The translations under genes and the position numbers were made by a program. Below the pieces are notes generated by a model, which saw only the letters and a list, made by a program, of their open reading frames with translations, did no database searches and was not told where the DNA came from. Below, one piece after another: positions 23,375-36,490 of a stretch of DNA of 64,000 bases (its first letter is position 1; the number at the start of each line of letters is the position of its first letter). This stretch comes from Eulemur rufifrons (Eukaryota > Chordata > Mammalia > Primates > Lemuridae): NCBI RefSeq assembly GCF_041146395.1, contig NC_091000.1, positions 14,336,501 through 14,400,500 on the forward strand. Direction: 5' to 3'.

Positions 23375-23411
23375 TCTACACCTGGTCTTGGCCAAAAGGC
23401 GTAGAAGCGAT
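23375..23411 (-). pseudogene. RNU2: Truncated U2 snRNA retropseudogene (5' 37 nt)
   Basis: On the minus strand this reads ATCGCTTCTACGCCTTTTGG and continues to GTGTAGA, which matches nucleotides 1-37 of U2 spliceosomal RNA (ATCGCTTCTCGGCCTTTTGG... GTGTAGT) with six to seven substitutions. It begins exactly at the U2 5' end and stops within the branch-site recognition region. There is no A-tail. Flanking 16-bp direct repeats (three transitions) show that it entered as an already 3'-truncated RNA copy. It lacks the Sm site, all 3' stem-loops and any snRNA promoter, so it cannot be functional. 3'-truncated snRNA pseudogenes with direct repeats are a known mammalian class. Confidence 0.85.
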
Positions 23412-23427
23412 GGCTACTCCACACTAT
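23412..23427 (+). repeat. Target-site duplication, right copy (U2 fragment)
   Basis: GGCTACTCCACACTAT, paired with 23359-23374. Confidence 0.82.
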
Positions 23428-23439
23428 GTAACCTGAGTG

Positions 23440-23600
23440 CTTACATAGTTTATTCCCAATGCTCATAGGAGCATCATGTAGTCAGCATAGTTTGCAACTT
23501 ACAGATGAGAAAACAGACCTTTTGAGATTAAAAATTGCTTAATTTAACAAAGACTGATTCAGGTCTAAGAGCTAAATCCTATTCTTCTCCTTCTCTCCCT
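23440..23600 (-). mobile_element. MIR SINE, antisense, degraded
   Basis: 'AACTTACAGATGAGAAAACA', 'GACCTTTTGAGATTAAAAAT' and 'GATTCAGGTCTAAGAG' are in antisense MIR order. Confidence 0.45.
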
Positions 23601-26165
<2,565 letters not shown>

Positions 26166-26304
26166 TTTTTAAAGAGCTAAGTTTTTCCTTATACAAGTAG
26201 TACATTGAAGGTGGTAAAATCAAACAAAGAAACAAAAATAAATCAAATGTTCAGAGGAAGAAAGATTAAAAGTAAAAGCCCTCTTCCAGCCTCACTCCTC
26301 AGAG
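26166..26304 (-). mobile_element. Old L1M-like repeat, left part (antisense)
   Basis: T-rich start followed by wording typical of an old antisense LINE-like repeat ('GTAAAAGCCCTCTTCCAGCC'). It resumes at 26526 after the MER20. The family call is tentative. Confidence 0.35.
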
Positions 26305-26525
26305 CAGTGGTTCTCAACTGGGGACAACTGTGCCTCCCAGGGGACACTGGGCAATGTCTGGAGACATTTTGGTTGTCACACCTGCGTGGAGGTAGGAGAG
26401 AGCTGCTACTGCATCTCGTGGCAGGGTCTGGGGATGCTGCAAAATGTCCTACAAGGCACAGGATGATCCCCCACAACACAGTTCCCAGCCTGGAGTGTTT
26501 CTAGCACCTCTGTCGAGAGACCCTG
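26305..26525 (+). mobile_element. MER20 hAT MITE, near full-length
   Basis: It starts CAGTGGTTCTCAACTGGGGA, continues 'GGGCAATGTCTGGAGACATT', 'TTGGTTGTCACACCTGCGTG', 'TCCTACAAGGCACAGGATGA' and 'CCCCCACAACACAGTTCCCA', and ends 'GTCGAGAGACCCTG'. The terminal inverted repeats are still recognisable. There is no transposase. In placental mammals, copies of this family have been linked to regulatory activity in uterine stromal cells. Confidence 0.95.
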
Positions 26526-26790
26526 GCCTACAGTGCCTGCTGATTTGCAAATTCTTCCAGAAAGTTGTATATATATATTTTTTCCCCAAAAATTCTTTTG
26601 CACACAAATGGACTCTGTATCCTGTCTAATCTCAAATTTGCTTTTTTTCACTTAAAAATATGCCCTGGTTACTTTTTTATATTGATACATACAATTTACC
26701 TGATTATTTGTAACCGTTGAGTCGTTTTCAATTGGCTCATTATACCACAACATATTTAACCAGCTCTCAAAGGTAGATAATGTCATTGTC
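26526..26790 (-). mobile_element. Old L1M-like repeat, right part (antisense)
   Basis: 'TTTGCTTTTTTTCACTTAAA', 'CATTATACCACAACATATTT' and 'AACCAGCTCTCAAAGG' resemble antisense wording of an old LINE 3' region also seen at 41020-41760 and 61255-61560. Confidence 0.4.
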
Positions 26791-27954
26791 TCTAACTTTT
26801 CATTGTGATAAACAAACCTGCGAGGAAGGGTTACTGAAAGAGAAACTATGCTAAGGGCTGGATTCTGCCCGCATTTGTTTTACTTTTGCTCAAAATCTGA
26901 CACGGTGGTTAAATTCTCCACGGGAGGTTGAACCAGTCTCTTTCTTGCAAATTCCAGTTCTCTCTGGACATCTCACCCAGGAGCCTGGGAGGAGGAATGA
27001 CGACTGGTGGTTTTTTGTAGCAGACCACTGTGGAGTGTACCCTGTAGACATTTCCAATGTCAAGCTCACTGGCCAGGAAATCACGTCAGCTGTGCAGTTG
27101 TCAAGCTTAGGGGGCTCACCGTGTCTGAATCACATCCCAACCTTTTAAAGAACCTGGATTAGTTAAAATATGCTAGCGATGCAGGCTGTTCCTTACGTTA
27201 ATTAAAACAGCAGCCACTTCAAAGCTAAGCCCTCCCTGTCTAAGTTTTTTCCCCTTTTTTTCCCCTTTGTGTGAGCTGAGTCAGTGGACACCTTCTGCCG
27301 TTTTCCTATGTCTACTTTCATTTTGGATCAGAACAGTGAGGCTCATTCATAGTACACATCAGTTGTACAAAAGATAGCAGATTGGAAGCCACAACGTGTT
27401 GCTGTTGACTGTATAGTGATGCCCACATGGATCATTTAAGCTGCATGCTATTTTCATGAACCCAAAGAGGGTTCACAGGGTCACGGGGAAAATATGATGT
27501 AGTAATTTCCATTTTGCAAGAACATAGCTGACCCCAAGAGTAATACATTTTAATTCTTAAACTATGTGGATGTATCTATTCTATCTCACTTCAAGCAGAG
27601 TGGAATTTAGTTTTCTTTCAAATTATTCTGTGCTACTTGTGTGAGAACCGGTCCAAAGTTCGTAGCCTGAGGAACTGCTTTACAAGTAAAAATAACTGCT
27701 TGAAAAGACTCTTGCTTCCCATCAAGAGGAGCTTCAACATTTCTTTATTAAAATGTAAAAACAAAATGGGAACACACTTTTCCACTGCCCCTTCTTTTAA
27801 ATCCATGGAGATCTCGTTATGCCTCTGACCTGTTAGATCCCTGCTTCTGTTTCCCTGCGCCCCACCCAGAGAAGCAGCCCCGTGTAAAACGACTTCCTGC
27901 TTTTTCCACAGAGATAAAAATGAAAGAGTAATAATGGCCAACGTTTTTGTAAGG

Positions 27955-27978
27955 TCCCCCCACCCCGCCCCATATAAA
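27955..27978 (+). promoter_or_regulatory. GC-box and TATA-like module
   Basis: CCCCCCACCCCGCCCC is followed after two bases by TATAAA (27973-27978), a layout seen in Pol II core promoters (Sp-type box just upstream of TATA). A CpG-containing stretch follows (about 27995-28020). No open frame starts sensibly downstream and no transcript evidence exists, so this may be chance. Confidence 0.2.
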
Positions 27979-29375
27979 CAGGGTTATCTCCCTTCGCTGT
28001 AGACGGAGGAGCCGGCGGGGTGGCTCCCCTACATGGATGTCTCCCGGCTGACATGAAAGGCCAAGCAGGGTCCAAAAGTCAGTCATTGCTTCCTCTGCCA
28101 ATGATTCATGAAGTGACTTTGAGTAACTCCCTCATTTCTTCCATCTGATAAACTTATTTGCCATGAAAGGGAAGTGTGGAAGTTTTCTTATCTTCTTAGG
28201 AGGCAGAGGCTGTAAAGACAGGGCCCAGCCGACTTGCAACTGTTTCTCCATAGCTCCTTTGTGAGGGAACACTGAGCACGCTCAGGCGGGAAGGCGACCA
28301 AAAGAGAAAGTCTTGTGTAGGCTGCAGAGGGAACCTCGCAGAAGGAAGTCACATGAGGAGACCTGTTAGAAAAGAACCAGAATGTGTGAGAAGTTTTTCT
28401 CACTTCTCATGAACTATTTCCTTACCTTTGAACAACTTTGTGTTTTACACCCCATGGCAGACGCTTAAAAAGGTAGGAGAGTTGTTCAATGATGTCTAAG
28501 AAATAACTATTTTTTAAATCTCTTTCCCCAGGGATTAAAAGTTTAAGAAGATTCTCAGCTAGGGACACATACAAAGCCCATTCAACCGCACCCGCACTCC
28601 ACCCCCCAACACCGTGCTCTTCCTACAAATCTTTTTTAAATGACTTCTCCCACACAGTTATTTGTGAATTATTATATTATATGACAACATCATCCCAAAA
28701 TTATTTCTTTTTATTGTATTTCACAACTCTTAGGAGATATCAAACAGCTCACATGACGGGATGTCGTCTTCTTAAAATCCTGCCCCATAGTTTAAAGTGG
28801 TGGTTTGTACATGAATTAGTTTCACTAAGTCTCAGAGAATGATAAGGACTGAAAACAAAAAGTGTAACTCCCTGTTCTGCTTCTTGCCATTACACATCAA
28901 CACATCATCTTAAAAAAAAGCAGGGGGATCCTCTTCATTCTTTACTTGAGTGCTAAGGGAACTGGGTTCTTAACAAAACAAACAGAAAATTGTTTCTTGG
29001 TGCAATCCAGGTTTTTAAAGTTTACATGCCCAGAGAGTTGCATAAAAATAGTACAGGGCTGAACCTCTTAGTGAAGTTATTTTTTTCTAACGAAACAATT
29101 TCTGAAAATTGGGACTGAAATTATAGTTTGCACATTGCAATGCGTTGAAATTCCCTTCTACTTTACTCTAAATAGCATTGTACTATGTCCAATTGCAGGG
29201 ATGGAATAAAATGACCACAGGAGATTTCAGAGTCTCATTTTTAATCCAAAGTGCTGCCCATTATACATGGAAACTCCATGAAGGGGGAGGGGTGGCAAAC
29301 AAAGGTGACATTAGCCTAGTGAACGTTTTGAGGGTTATGACTTCTAATGAAAAGGAACACATTTTTCATTTTGTA

Positions 29376-29408
29376 TATATGTATACATTAAAAATATGTA
29401 TACATATA
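29376..29408. repeat. Perfect 13-bp AT-rich inverted repeat
   Basis: Arms TATATGTATACAT and ATGTATACATATA with a 7-nt loop (TAAAAAT). It could extrude as a hairpin or cruciform. Confidence 0.9.
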
Positions 29409-30174
29409 CTATTACAACATGCATTTATATACATGTTTTTTGTAAGTTTGCCTGCATATATTGTAATTTTGCTACTAAAAGTTATGTCATAAGGACATCG
29501 TTCTACAACCCTTTTAAAATTAAAAGTTATTGAACAGAAGAGAACATGAAAAGAAATGACTTTTCTTTTTTTTTTTTTTGCCAGAGACCAAATTTTCCGT
29601 TGTCATGAACCAGTTATGATTTATAAACATAATTACCAGTGATGTCCTGGAAAGAGAACCTAGGGCAATTCAAATTAGTTTTATTTTACAAATGGCCCCC
29701 AATTTATTATCCACTCCCTGAAACTATTAGCAACTTGTTTTTCCTTAATGTGCAAATGTCCCAATGCCCCAGATTTCTCCATAACAATTTCTCCCTTGTT
29801 CTGTTTCTAATACTTTACATATTTTCTTGCGTATTTGTTAAAAGGGGTTAGTTTGAGCATATGCTGTCTCTCTGTCACAGATTTCTCATGTTTGGTTCAC
29901 TTTTTCTAAGCTTTCATGAAAATCTGCCTGTTTGTATTACTCACTTCTAGATTTACTGATGTGGTTAAATACACGCTTTTCGAAGTTGACATTGCCAACT
30001 GTTAATGGGTCAAGTTGACATTGGGGCCTCCCGATATAATATTCACCACTTTTGTGGCATTTCTGCCAAAGTGCATATCCTGAATCTAATTATGAAGAAA
30101 CATCAGACAAACACAATTTGAAGGACATTCTACAAAATAACTTGGCGGTTACTCTTAAAAAATAATGAGATGAG

Positions 30175-30504
30175 GGCTGGTGCCGTGGCTCATACCTGTA
30201 ATCCTAGCACTTTGGGAGGCTGAAGTATGAGGACTGAGGTCAGGAGTTCGAGACCAGTCTGAGCAAGAGCGAGACCCACTCTTTCGACTAAAAATAGAAA
30301 AAATTAGCCAGATGTGGTGGTGTGCACCTGTAGTCTCTACTGGGGAGGCTGAGGCAGGAGGATCGCTTGAGCCTAGGAGTTTGAGGTTGCAGTTAGCTAC
30401 AATGACACCACCGCACTCTAGTCAGGGTGACAAAGCAAGACTCTATCTCAAAAACAACAACAAAAATACTTCAAAAAACTAAAAACCAAAAGCCAAAAAA
30501 AAAA
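30175..30504 (+). mobile_element. Alu SINE, full-length, strepsirrhine type
   Basis: Full dimer with 'GTCTGAGCAAGAGCGAGACC', 'CTAAAAATAGAAAAAATTAG' and 'CCGCACTCTAGTCAGGGTGA', and a long mixed A-rich tail. The GAGCAAGAGCGAGAC block is diagnostic of lemur/galago Alus. It is inserted in an L1M 3' UTR. Confidence 0.96.
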
Positions 30505-30832
30505 GGGTGAAACACACCAAAAGGCCAAGTAACTATTCTAGATTAAAGAAAACTAAAGAGACATGACCTGAATCACATGCAATGGGTGATCCTGGCATGG
30601 ATCCTAGATTTTGGGGGGTAAAAAAAGCTAAAAAGGATATTATTGAGACAATTGGAAAAATTTGAAGATGGATCATACATAATATAATAGTGTTAATGTT
30701 AAATTTCCTGACTTTAATAATGGAACTATGGTTACTACATAAGAGATTGTTCTTGCTCTTAGGGAATATCTACGGGCCTATTTAAGGGTAAAGGGACATG
30801 ATACCTGTAACCTCATCTCATGTGACTTAGAA

Positions 30833-30870
30833 ATCTGTCTATCTATCTACCTATCTTCTAATCTATCTAT
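30833..30870 (+). repeat. Imperfect (ATCT)n tract
   Basis: About eight degenerate CTAT/ATCT units inside the L1M 3' UTR. Confidence 0.8.
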
Positions 30871-31636
30871 AAAGTGAGAGAGAAAGACTCTCTCAAATAG
30901 GGTATATGTTGACAAATAATAAGCCTGTGTAAAGTGTACCCTTGACTTCATACTATTTTTGCAACTTTTTATAAGTTTGAAATTGTATCAAAATGAAAAC
31001 TTACTAAAATAAATTATAAATATACACTTAATCATATTATTTACCTTTCTTAAGGCATAATTTAGGGCTTAATGTTATAGGGAATAACAATTTTTTTTGT
31101 TCATGTTTTTTCTAACTCTACTCTTGGTGTCCAAATCACATACCAGAAAAGCACCAGCTTTTCCAAATTGTTCTGCTATAATAATTAATGAGGAATCTGG
31201 TGCAGTGTTAATTTTGAATAAAAAATATGTGCATTGAATGATAGCACCAGCTGATGGGGGCATTAATATTGTATGATTCCACACAGGCAGAACACATCCA
31301 GCTGTGGATGCCTGGGGTCCCAGAAGGAGAAAAGCTTGAAAAGAAAAAGTTTTATCAAATTTGTGCATTCTGGAAAACCAGGCATGCTAATCATTCTTAC
31401 ATAATTTTTGAAGCAAAATTAATTCTTAGTGAAATCATTGAAATTGGAGTAGGAACACGAGTATAACAAATGTTAAAACTTAATTAATTATTTTAGTTGC
31501 AGTCTTTTGTGATATTTTTTAGCCTTTTTTTTGACTTTTACTTTCAACTAAATGGAATTCTGATTTTATTTCACTTATGATCAAAAGAACAAAGTCCAGA
31601 CTTTTTAATCCTTTAGAGTGTAACAACTAGGAATTT

Positions 31637-31672
31637 GTATGTGTGTGTGTGTTACAGAGAGAGAGAGAGAGA
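31637..31672 (+). repeat. (TG)n followed by (GA)n
   Basis: A compound microsatellite: about eight TG units, TTACA, then about nine GA units. Confidence 0.95.
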
Positions 31673-31704
31673 CTAAAAAAACTTTATGTGCCTGTGGGTG
31701 TATG

Positions 31705-31970
31705 ATTCACAGAACATTTGTTGAACATTTTTGAACTATACACGAGGCATTGAACTAGATCCTAATAGACTCTAAGGATACAAAGACTAATCACATAAGG
31801 GTCACGTTTTGTAGGAAAGTACAGTTTGAAGTTAAGAGTGGAGGGAACAGACAGCTAACAGATTATGAGAAGATTAACATTCTGTGTAGTAAAGCTGTGA
31901 TGGGCATGCAATGCTCTGGGAAAAGATAGGAGGAGTACTTGGAAATGAGTGGTGATTAGGGAACTACAGG
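31705..31970 (-). mobile_element. L2 LINE 3' end, antisense
   Basis: 'AACATTTGTTGAACATTTTT', 'GAGGCATTGAACTAGATCCT', 'GGATACAAAGACTAATCACA' and 'ATGCAATGCTCTGGGAAAAG' follow antisense L2 order. Confidence 0.55.
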
Positions 31971-32469
31971 AAGAGTTTTAGGCACACGGAATAGCAAAGA
32001 GAAGAAAGAAGTGAGAGAGAAGATGTCAAGCATCTGTCCACTTTCCACCTTTCTGGCTCCTTGAAAGAGGTATAATCAAGAGATTTTGGATTGCTGTGTC
32101 TGTAATTTGAGTTCTAAGCCCTTAGTAATAAAACTGCAGACATTCAGTCTCATCATGTCCTTTCTGAGGTCTTGGCAGACATATCCCAGGATTTTTCTGG
32201 ATCTGGTATATGGCATAGCTGTGACCTCTGAAGTCACTAGACTTAAACTTTTCTACCTCATGGCATCCACACCTGCTGCCCTGCTGGGGTTCCTGGGAGG
32301 GTCTCTGAGGCCAGTCCAGCCACTGAATTAAGGACCCACCCCACTTCACTACAAGTAACTTTTAATGAATCTGACCTTCATCATCCTGGTGCTTCCTGAA
32401 GGATCCAAGGGCTAAGACACCACAGGGCTCATCATCTAGAAGGTTCTCTGTCATTGTCTCTTTCATATT
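31971..32469. other. No gene or named repeat recognised
   Basis: Spacer between the L2 and L1M fragments. An 81-codon open frame at 32086-32331 is unremarkable. Confidence 0.4.
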
Positions 32470-33160
32470 TTTTCTTCAACTATTCTTTCCTTTTTGGAGC
32501 TCTGGTTGAAAATATGATATACCTTCTTGCTTTATTCCTCAGGTCTCTTAAACTCTTTTTGATCTTTGGATCTACCTTCTAGTTTACCAATTATCTGTTC
32601 AGCTGTATCTGTTTTATTTAATCTGTTTCTTGTGTTTTTAATTTCTAAAACTTCTATATGATTCTTTAAAAAGTATGCCTTTGTTTTTCATACTTTCTTG
32701 TTCCTGACTCCTTCTTTCAAGTTCCTCTTATATTTCTCTAAAGGTTAGAAACATAATTATGTTATATTCTGGATCTAAAAATTCCAATGTCTGATGTCTT
32801 TGTGGTTCTTTTCTGTTGTCTATTGTTCAGGTTGACTTTATTTTATGTTTTCTTTTTTCTTTAGGTATTCTGTGACTATTTTTAGTGAGAGCTCATATTC
32901 TAAGTATGGAAGTTCATTAATGTCTAGATTGAAATAATGTTCCTTCAAAGAGAGTTCATATTTCCTTTTTTCAGTCATTTTAGGCACACAGACTCTTCAG
33001 CTGGACCACTTAAAATGAAATTCTCTGCTTTAAGTTTTCTGAATTCCATGGGTAGGTGAATTCAAACTTTAATGGTGTCAATTATCAAGATCTCTTCTAC
33101 TTTGTTCCAAGGTGGAGACAGACCCATTTTTGTGCTGTCCACTTCTGTGAGGTAGGCTTA
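32470..33160 (-). mobile_element. L1M 5'/ORF1-region fragment, antisense
   Basis: 'TTCTAGTTTACCAATTATCT', 'GTTCAGCTGTATCTGTTTTA', 'TTTTTAATTTCTAAAACTTC', 'CAATGTCTGATGTCTTTGTG' and 'TTTTAGTGAGAGCTCATATT' match the reverse complement of old L1 5' UTR/ORF1 sequence. The subfamily is not assigned. Confidence 0.5.
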
Positions 33161-36019
33161 TTTTTCATTGTCCTAAGGCTGAGGGTGTTAAGATCTGTGA
33201 TGTCCCAGCACTATGTGGGGATATCTTCTTATTCACTTTCCCACTTGGGGCATGTATTTCTGCTTTCACTTTACTTTTGGCCTTTGTGGATTCCTTCTTT
33301 CGTGTCACTTCAGCAATGCAATTTTTATCTTCTTCGTTCAACATTTTAGTCATTGTATTGACAGAATCTTTCAGGATGTCTGGTCTATAATAGTGCCAGA
33401 AATAGAAGTTGGCACTAAGCTTTCTAGAAGCCAATGAGAAGAGGGAAATACAATCAATTACATGGTCACAGGGGCCAGGAGAAAAATGACTCTCCGTTGC
33501 TTTGGAGAGATGCAACAACTTTTGGCACTGAGGCCAGACGGGGATTTTTCTCAACAGCCGTTCCAGCAGGCACCATAGGTTCTGCTGTTGCTTCCATGGC
33601 ACAATCGGGCCAGGCAGCTGCTCCTCCAGGCTTCCTAACCAGCACCCTTTAGATTGCCAAGGCTGGGTGGTATTTAAGGATGAAGAAGATCCAAGAGGAC
33701 AGAATACTCTTTCCACTTTGTGTTACACCCGTAAGATGGGTCCCAAAGCCATGTAGCTTTCCCAAGAGGCTTCGGAAACCTCATGCCTTCGGTTTCTTAG
33801 ACACGCTCAGACAGATTGGAATCTCTTACAGCCCAGGCATGGCAGATAAGTTTTCACTTAGGCAGCACAGAGTTGGCCTCTAGCTGACATACGTGGAATG
33901 AGTCTACTATAACGTAGTAAAACTGAGTCATAGTATCTTTTACACCCTTTTAGTGGCACCGTCCAACCACCCTAAAACCACATCTCTAGATAAGCTGAAA
34001 TCAAAGATCAAAATGTTTTTCAGAACACCTCCTGTAATTGTTAACCATTATAAATTTTATATCCAGTTCTAGTTATATTTTAGTTTGGTTTGCTAGTAAA
34101 AAAGCTTATAAAGTGAAAAAAATACTTGGTTAGATGGGACTGCTAAGATTAAAGAAGTTAGTAATTATTAATTACATGAAAAAGTTCTAAGAGTTTTGAA
34201 TGAAACTTGGCTAGAATATGTGTTTTCTAGAAGAGTGAACAGATTATATGGCAAATGGAATCCTAGATTATTGTTTCAACTTAAAATACATGGAAATATT
34301 CGTAAACAACCTATTTTCAAGGTAATACTAGGTGAATCATATTCTCTGAAGAGTACTAAAAACATGGTTACTTAAAGCTTCTATACCTAGGAGAGTTGAG
34401 AGGAAGAAAACTTTTATATTATGACATAAGAAAAGGTCAATGAATTGGTAAGACCAATTACCAAGAAGGGATTTCTGGGAGGTTTAGGAATAAACTCCAG
34501 TCAAAAGAGAAATGACTGCCCTGCAGTTTCAGCTGGGTTTTAGCCAAAGAAATAGAGAGTTGAAAGCAATTGTATGAGTCTCTATCTTGTAGAGCGAAAA
34601 CAGAACTAACGTTCTTGGAAGGTGTTTTCTGTCATTTCTCAGACATAATAAAAAGTGCTATAACGATTTCATGAAGTGAATTTGAAAGACTGTGAAATAA
34701 ATCATCCCTTATTGAATGGGACCCCTGCTGAAGAAATACCTTTCCTAACAGATTGGTGATTCTGGCCACATTGTGAGGTTAGCAAAAACTCTTACCAATT
34801 TCTGAAACTTTAGCATTTGGTGAACTTACTACATTATAATTTTTGTCTTAATTTTTAACCCATCTATTGTTTTCTCTCTCATATAGCATGGGTAATAATA
34901 GCAACTTTAAATTTATAGTCAAATCTTCTGTTTTTTTAATGATTTCTATAGTTGTTTTTTTGCTTTCTAACCATTTTTTTTCCTTCCTAGACAAGTTCTT
35001 CCCAATGACATAAAAGGCTACACAGCAGGCAGAACACACAGAGTCCAACATTTGCTTCATCATCAGGAAATCACTGTTTTTGGGTTCAGGATTTTCTTTC
35101 CCACTCCCCCTTAAAGATAAGAAATCCTGTTTTGCCAGCTAGAAAAGCTCTGTTCCCAAGCACTAGAGTTTAGTGTGAATATTTAAACCTGTGAATAAAT
35201 CTAAATCTATAATTTTGTTTAAATTTTGAGAAAGAACTTGAAGTTCTTTTCATTTCCTTTCTCTTCTCCACTCAGTTGGAATTGATTATTCCCAATAATA
35301 TTATCACACTGGTTCCCCAGTGGCCATTTTTACATGAGTTAGGAAAGTGAAGAAATAATGATCGATCCAAAGAAGGTTTAAACAAGGAGAGGAAAATAAT
35401 CACCCACTTTTAAGGGTAGGATTGGCATTTAGTTTTGAGGTGTCTATGCTTTCTTAAGAGGAGAAATGGGGGCATTTATTGATACAGAAAAGCCACGTTC
35501 TGCAAATTTTATAATTAAATGGCAATACAACTTTTAAACTGATGAAATAAAATAATGTGAAATCCCTCAGTTTGAATATCCACACAAGGGATGAAATTTC
35601 ACTGGGTGGTAGTTTATTTCTTACATTATATATTTAAATTAAGTCACTTTTCCTCCCAAGCTTTGGGTATAAAACATCAAGAGTCACTGGTTTTATGACT
35701 TCATATACATGATTTTAGAATTTTCAGAAAATGTCAAAAGTCATCCATTCACATGGACAGCCTGATACTCAAATGACCACTCATGCTTTGATTCAGGTGT
35801 AAATGATCTTTCAGCACTGATGGACAGGTTTAAAGGTTTTCATAAATGAAAGCTACAAAGAATCTCCAGGATCCACTCCCTTTATTGGGATGATCCTTCC
35901 ACGTGTGGACGTCTTTTCTTTAGGGCATGTAGTTTCCTCAGGAGACTAGCAGGTGGTTGGCAGTGACTCAGGAAAGCTACAGTTTCTGTCTGCTCAGCAT
36001 CATTTCCCTCGTCCTCCTT
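33161..36019. other. No convincing gene
   Basis: It contains the window's longest open frame (183 codons, minus strand, 33165-33716). Its C-terminal third is lysine-rich, but no domain is recognised, and about one frame of this length is expected by chance in 64 kb. It abuts the 5' side of an L1M fragment and may be L1 5'-region sequence. 33.9-36.0 kb is AT-rich and unique-looking. Confidence 0.35.
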
Positions 36020-36490
36020 CTACTCTGTCCCTTGGGGTCCAGATGGCCATGTTAATCACCAGGACTTCTCCTCACTCCATGGGTGAGCATGTGGCCAAGC
36101 CTAGCTATCACAGTGCCAAATATTAATTCAGCAGTGTGCATGTGACTCTAGAAAGATAAATTATTATCTTTCCTGAGAGACTGTTGTAGGGTTGCTAGTG
36201 GGTGGGGGAAATCTAATTCCACTGGAATTGCCAGGCGGTGCAAAAGTGCGCCTGGGGCTGATTGAGGTCATCTTGTCTGACACAGGCAGACATAAGGAGC
36301 CTGCCTATAATATCAATACAACAAGTAGAGATAGCACAGCTGAAGAGTGTACAAGAAGAGAGACAGAACCCTGAGCACATTGCTTACCCCGGCTCCATCC
36401 GTGCTTAAAGATCCATCCAGCTCTGGACTGCCCAATTACACAGCTGCTACATTCCCCATTCCCTCAGCCACTTTTTTGAATTTCTAGCAT
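36020..36490 (+). mobile_element. Old LTR-like repeat (MaLR/ERVL type?)
   Basis: 'ATTGAGGTCATCTTGTCTGA', 'CATAAGGAGCCTGCCTATAA', 'ATCCATCCAGCTCTGGACTG' and 'TTCCCTCAGCCACTTTTTTG' resemble the 3' half of an old mammalian LTR. It is heavily diverged. Confidence 0.42.

Larger units (their letters stand above)
23105..23375 (+). mobile_element. MIR SINE with internal (TTTA)n expansion
   Basis: 'ATCACTAGCTGTGTGGCCTT', 'AGACAAGTTATT', then a TTTA tract, then 'CATCCTAAAAAGGAGATAAT', 'TAGAACAGTGCTTATGACAC' and 'AAAATGTTGGTTATTCC' give a full-length MIR. The tetranucleotide tract (23196-23219) grew inside the conserved core at its 'TTACTTAA' position. Confidence 0.78.
26791..30074. other. Unique-looking sequence, no convincing gene
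   Basis: 26.8-28.4 kb is the least AT-rich unique stretch of this half of the window and holds a GC-box/TATA-like module (27955-27978). 28.4-30.0 kb is AT-rich and contains an AT-rich hairpin (29376-29408). Open frames up to 104 codons have no recognisable domains. Confidence 0.4.
30075..31020 (+). mobile_element. L1M 3' UTR, sense, interrupted by an Alu
   Basis: The left part ('GAAGGACATTCTACAAAATA', 'AAAAAATAATGAGATGA') and the right part ('CTAGATTAAAGAAAACTAAA', 'GAGACATGACCTGAATCACA', 'TGATCCTGGCATGGATCCTA', 'GAGACAATTGGAAAAATTTG', 'TTGCAACTTTTTATAAGTTT') follow the order of an old L1M 3' UTR. The Alu at 30175-30504 splits it. Confidence 0.78.

Noticed and set aside
33165..33716. Longest open frame in the window (183 codons, minus strand) as a gene
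   Set aside because: About one frame of this length is expected by chance in 64 kb, no domain is recognisable, and it abuts an antisense L1M 5' region that could supply it.
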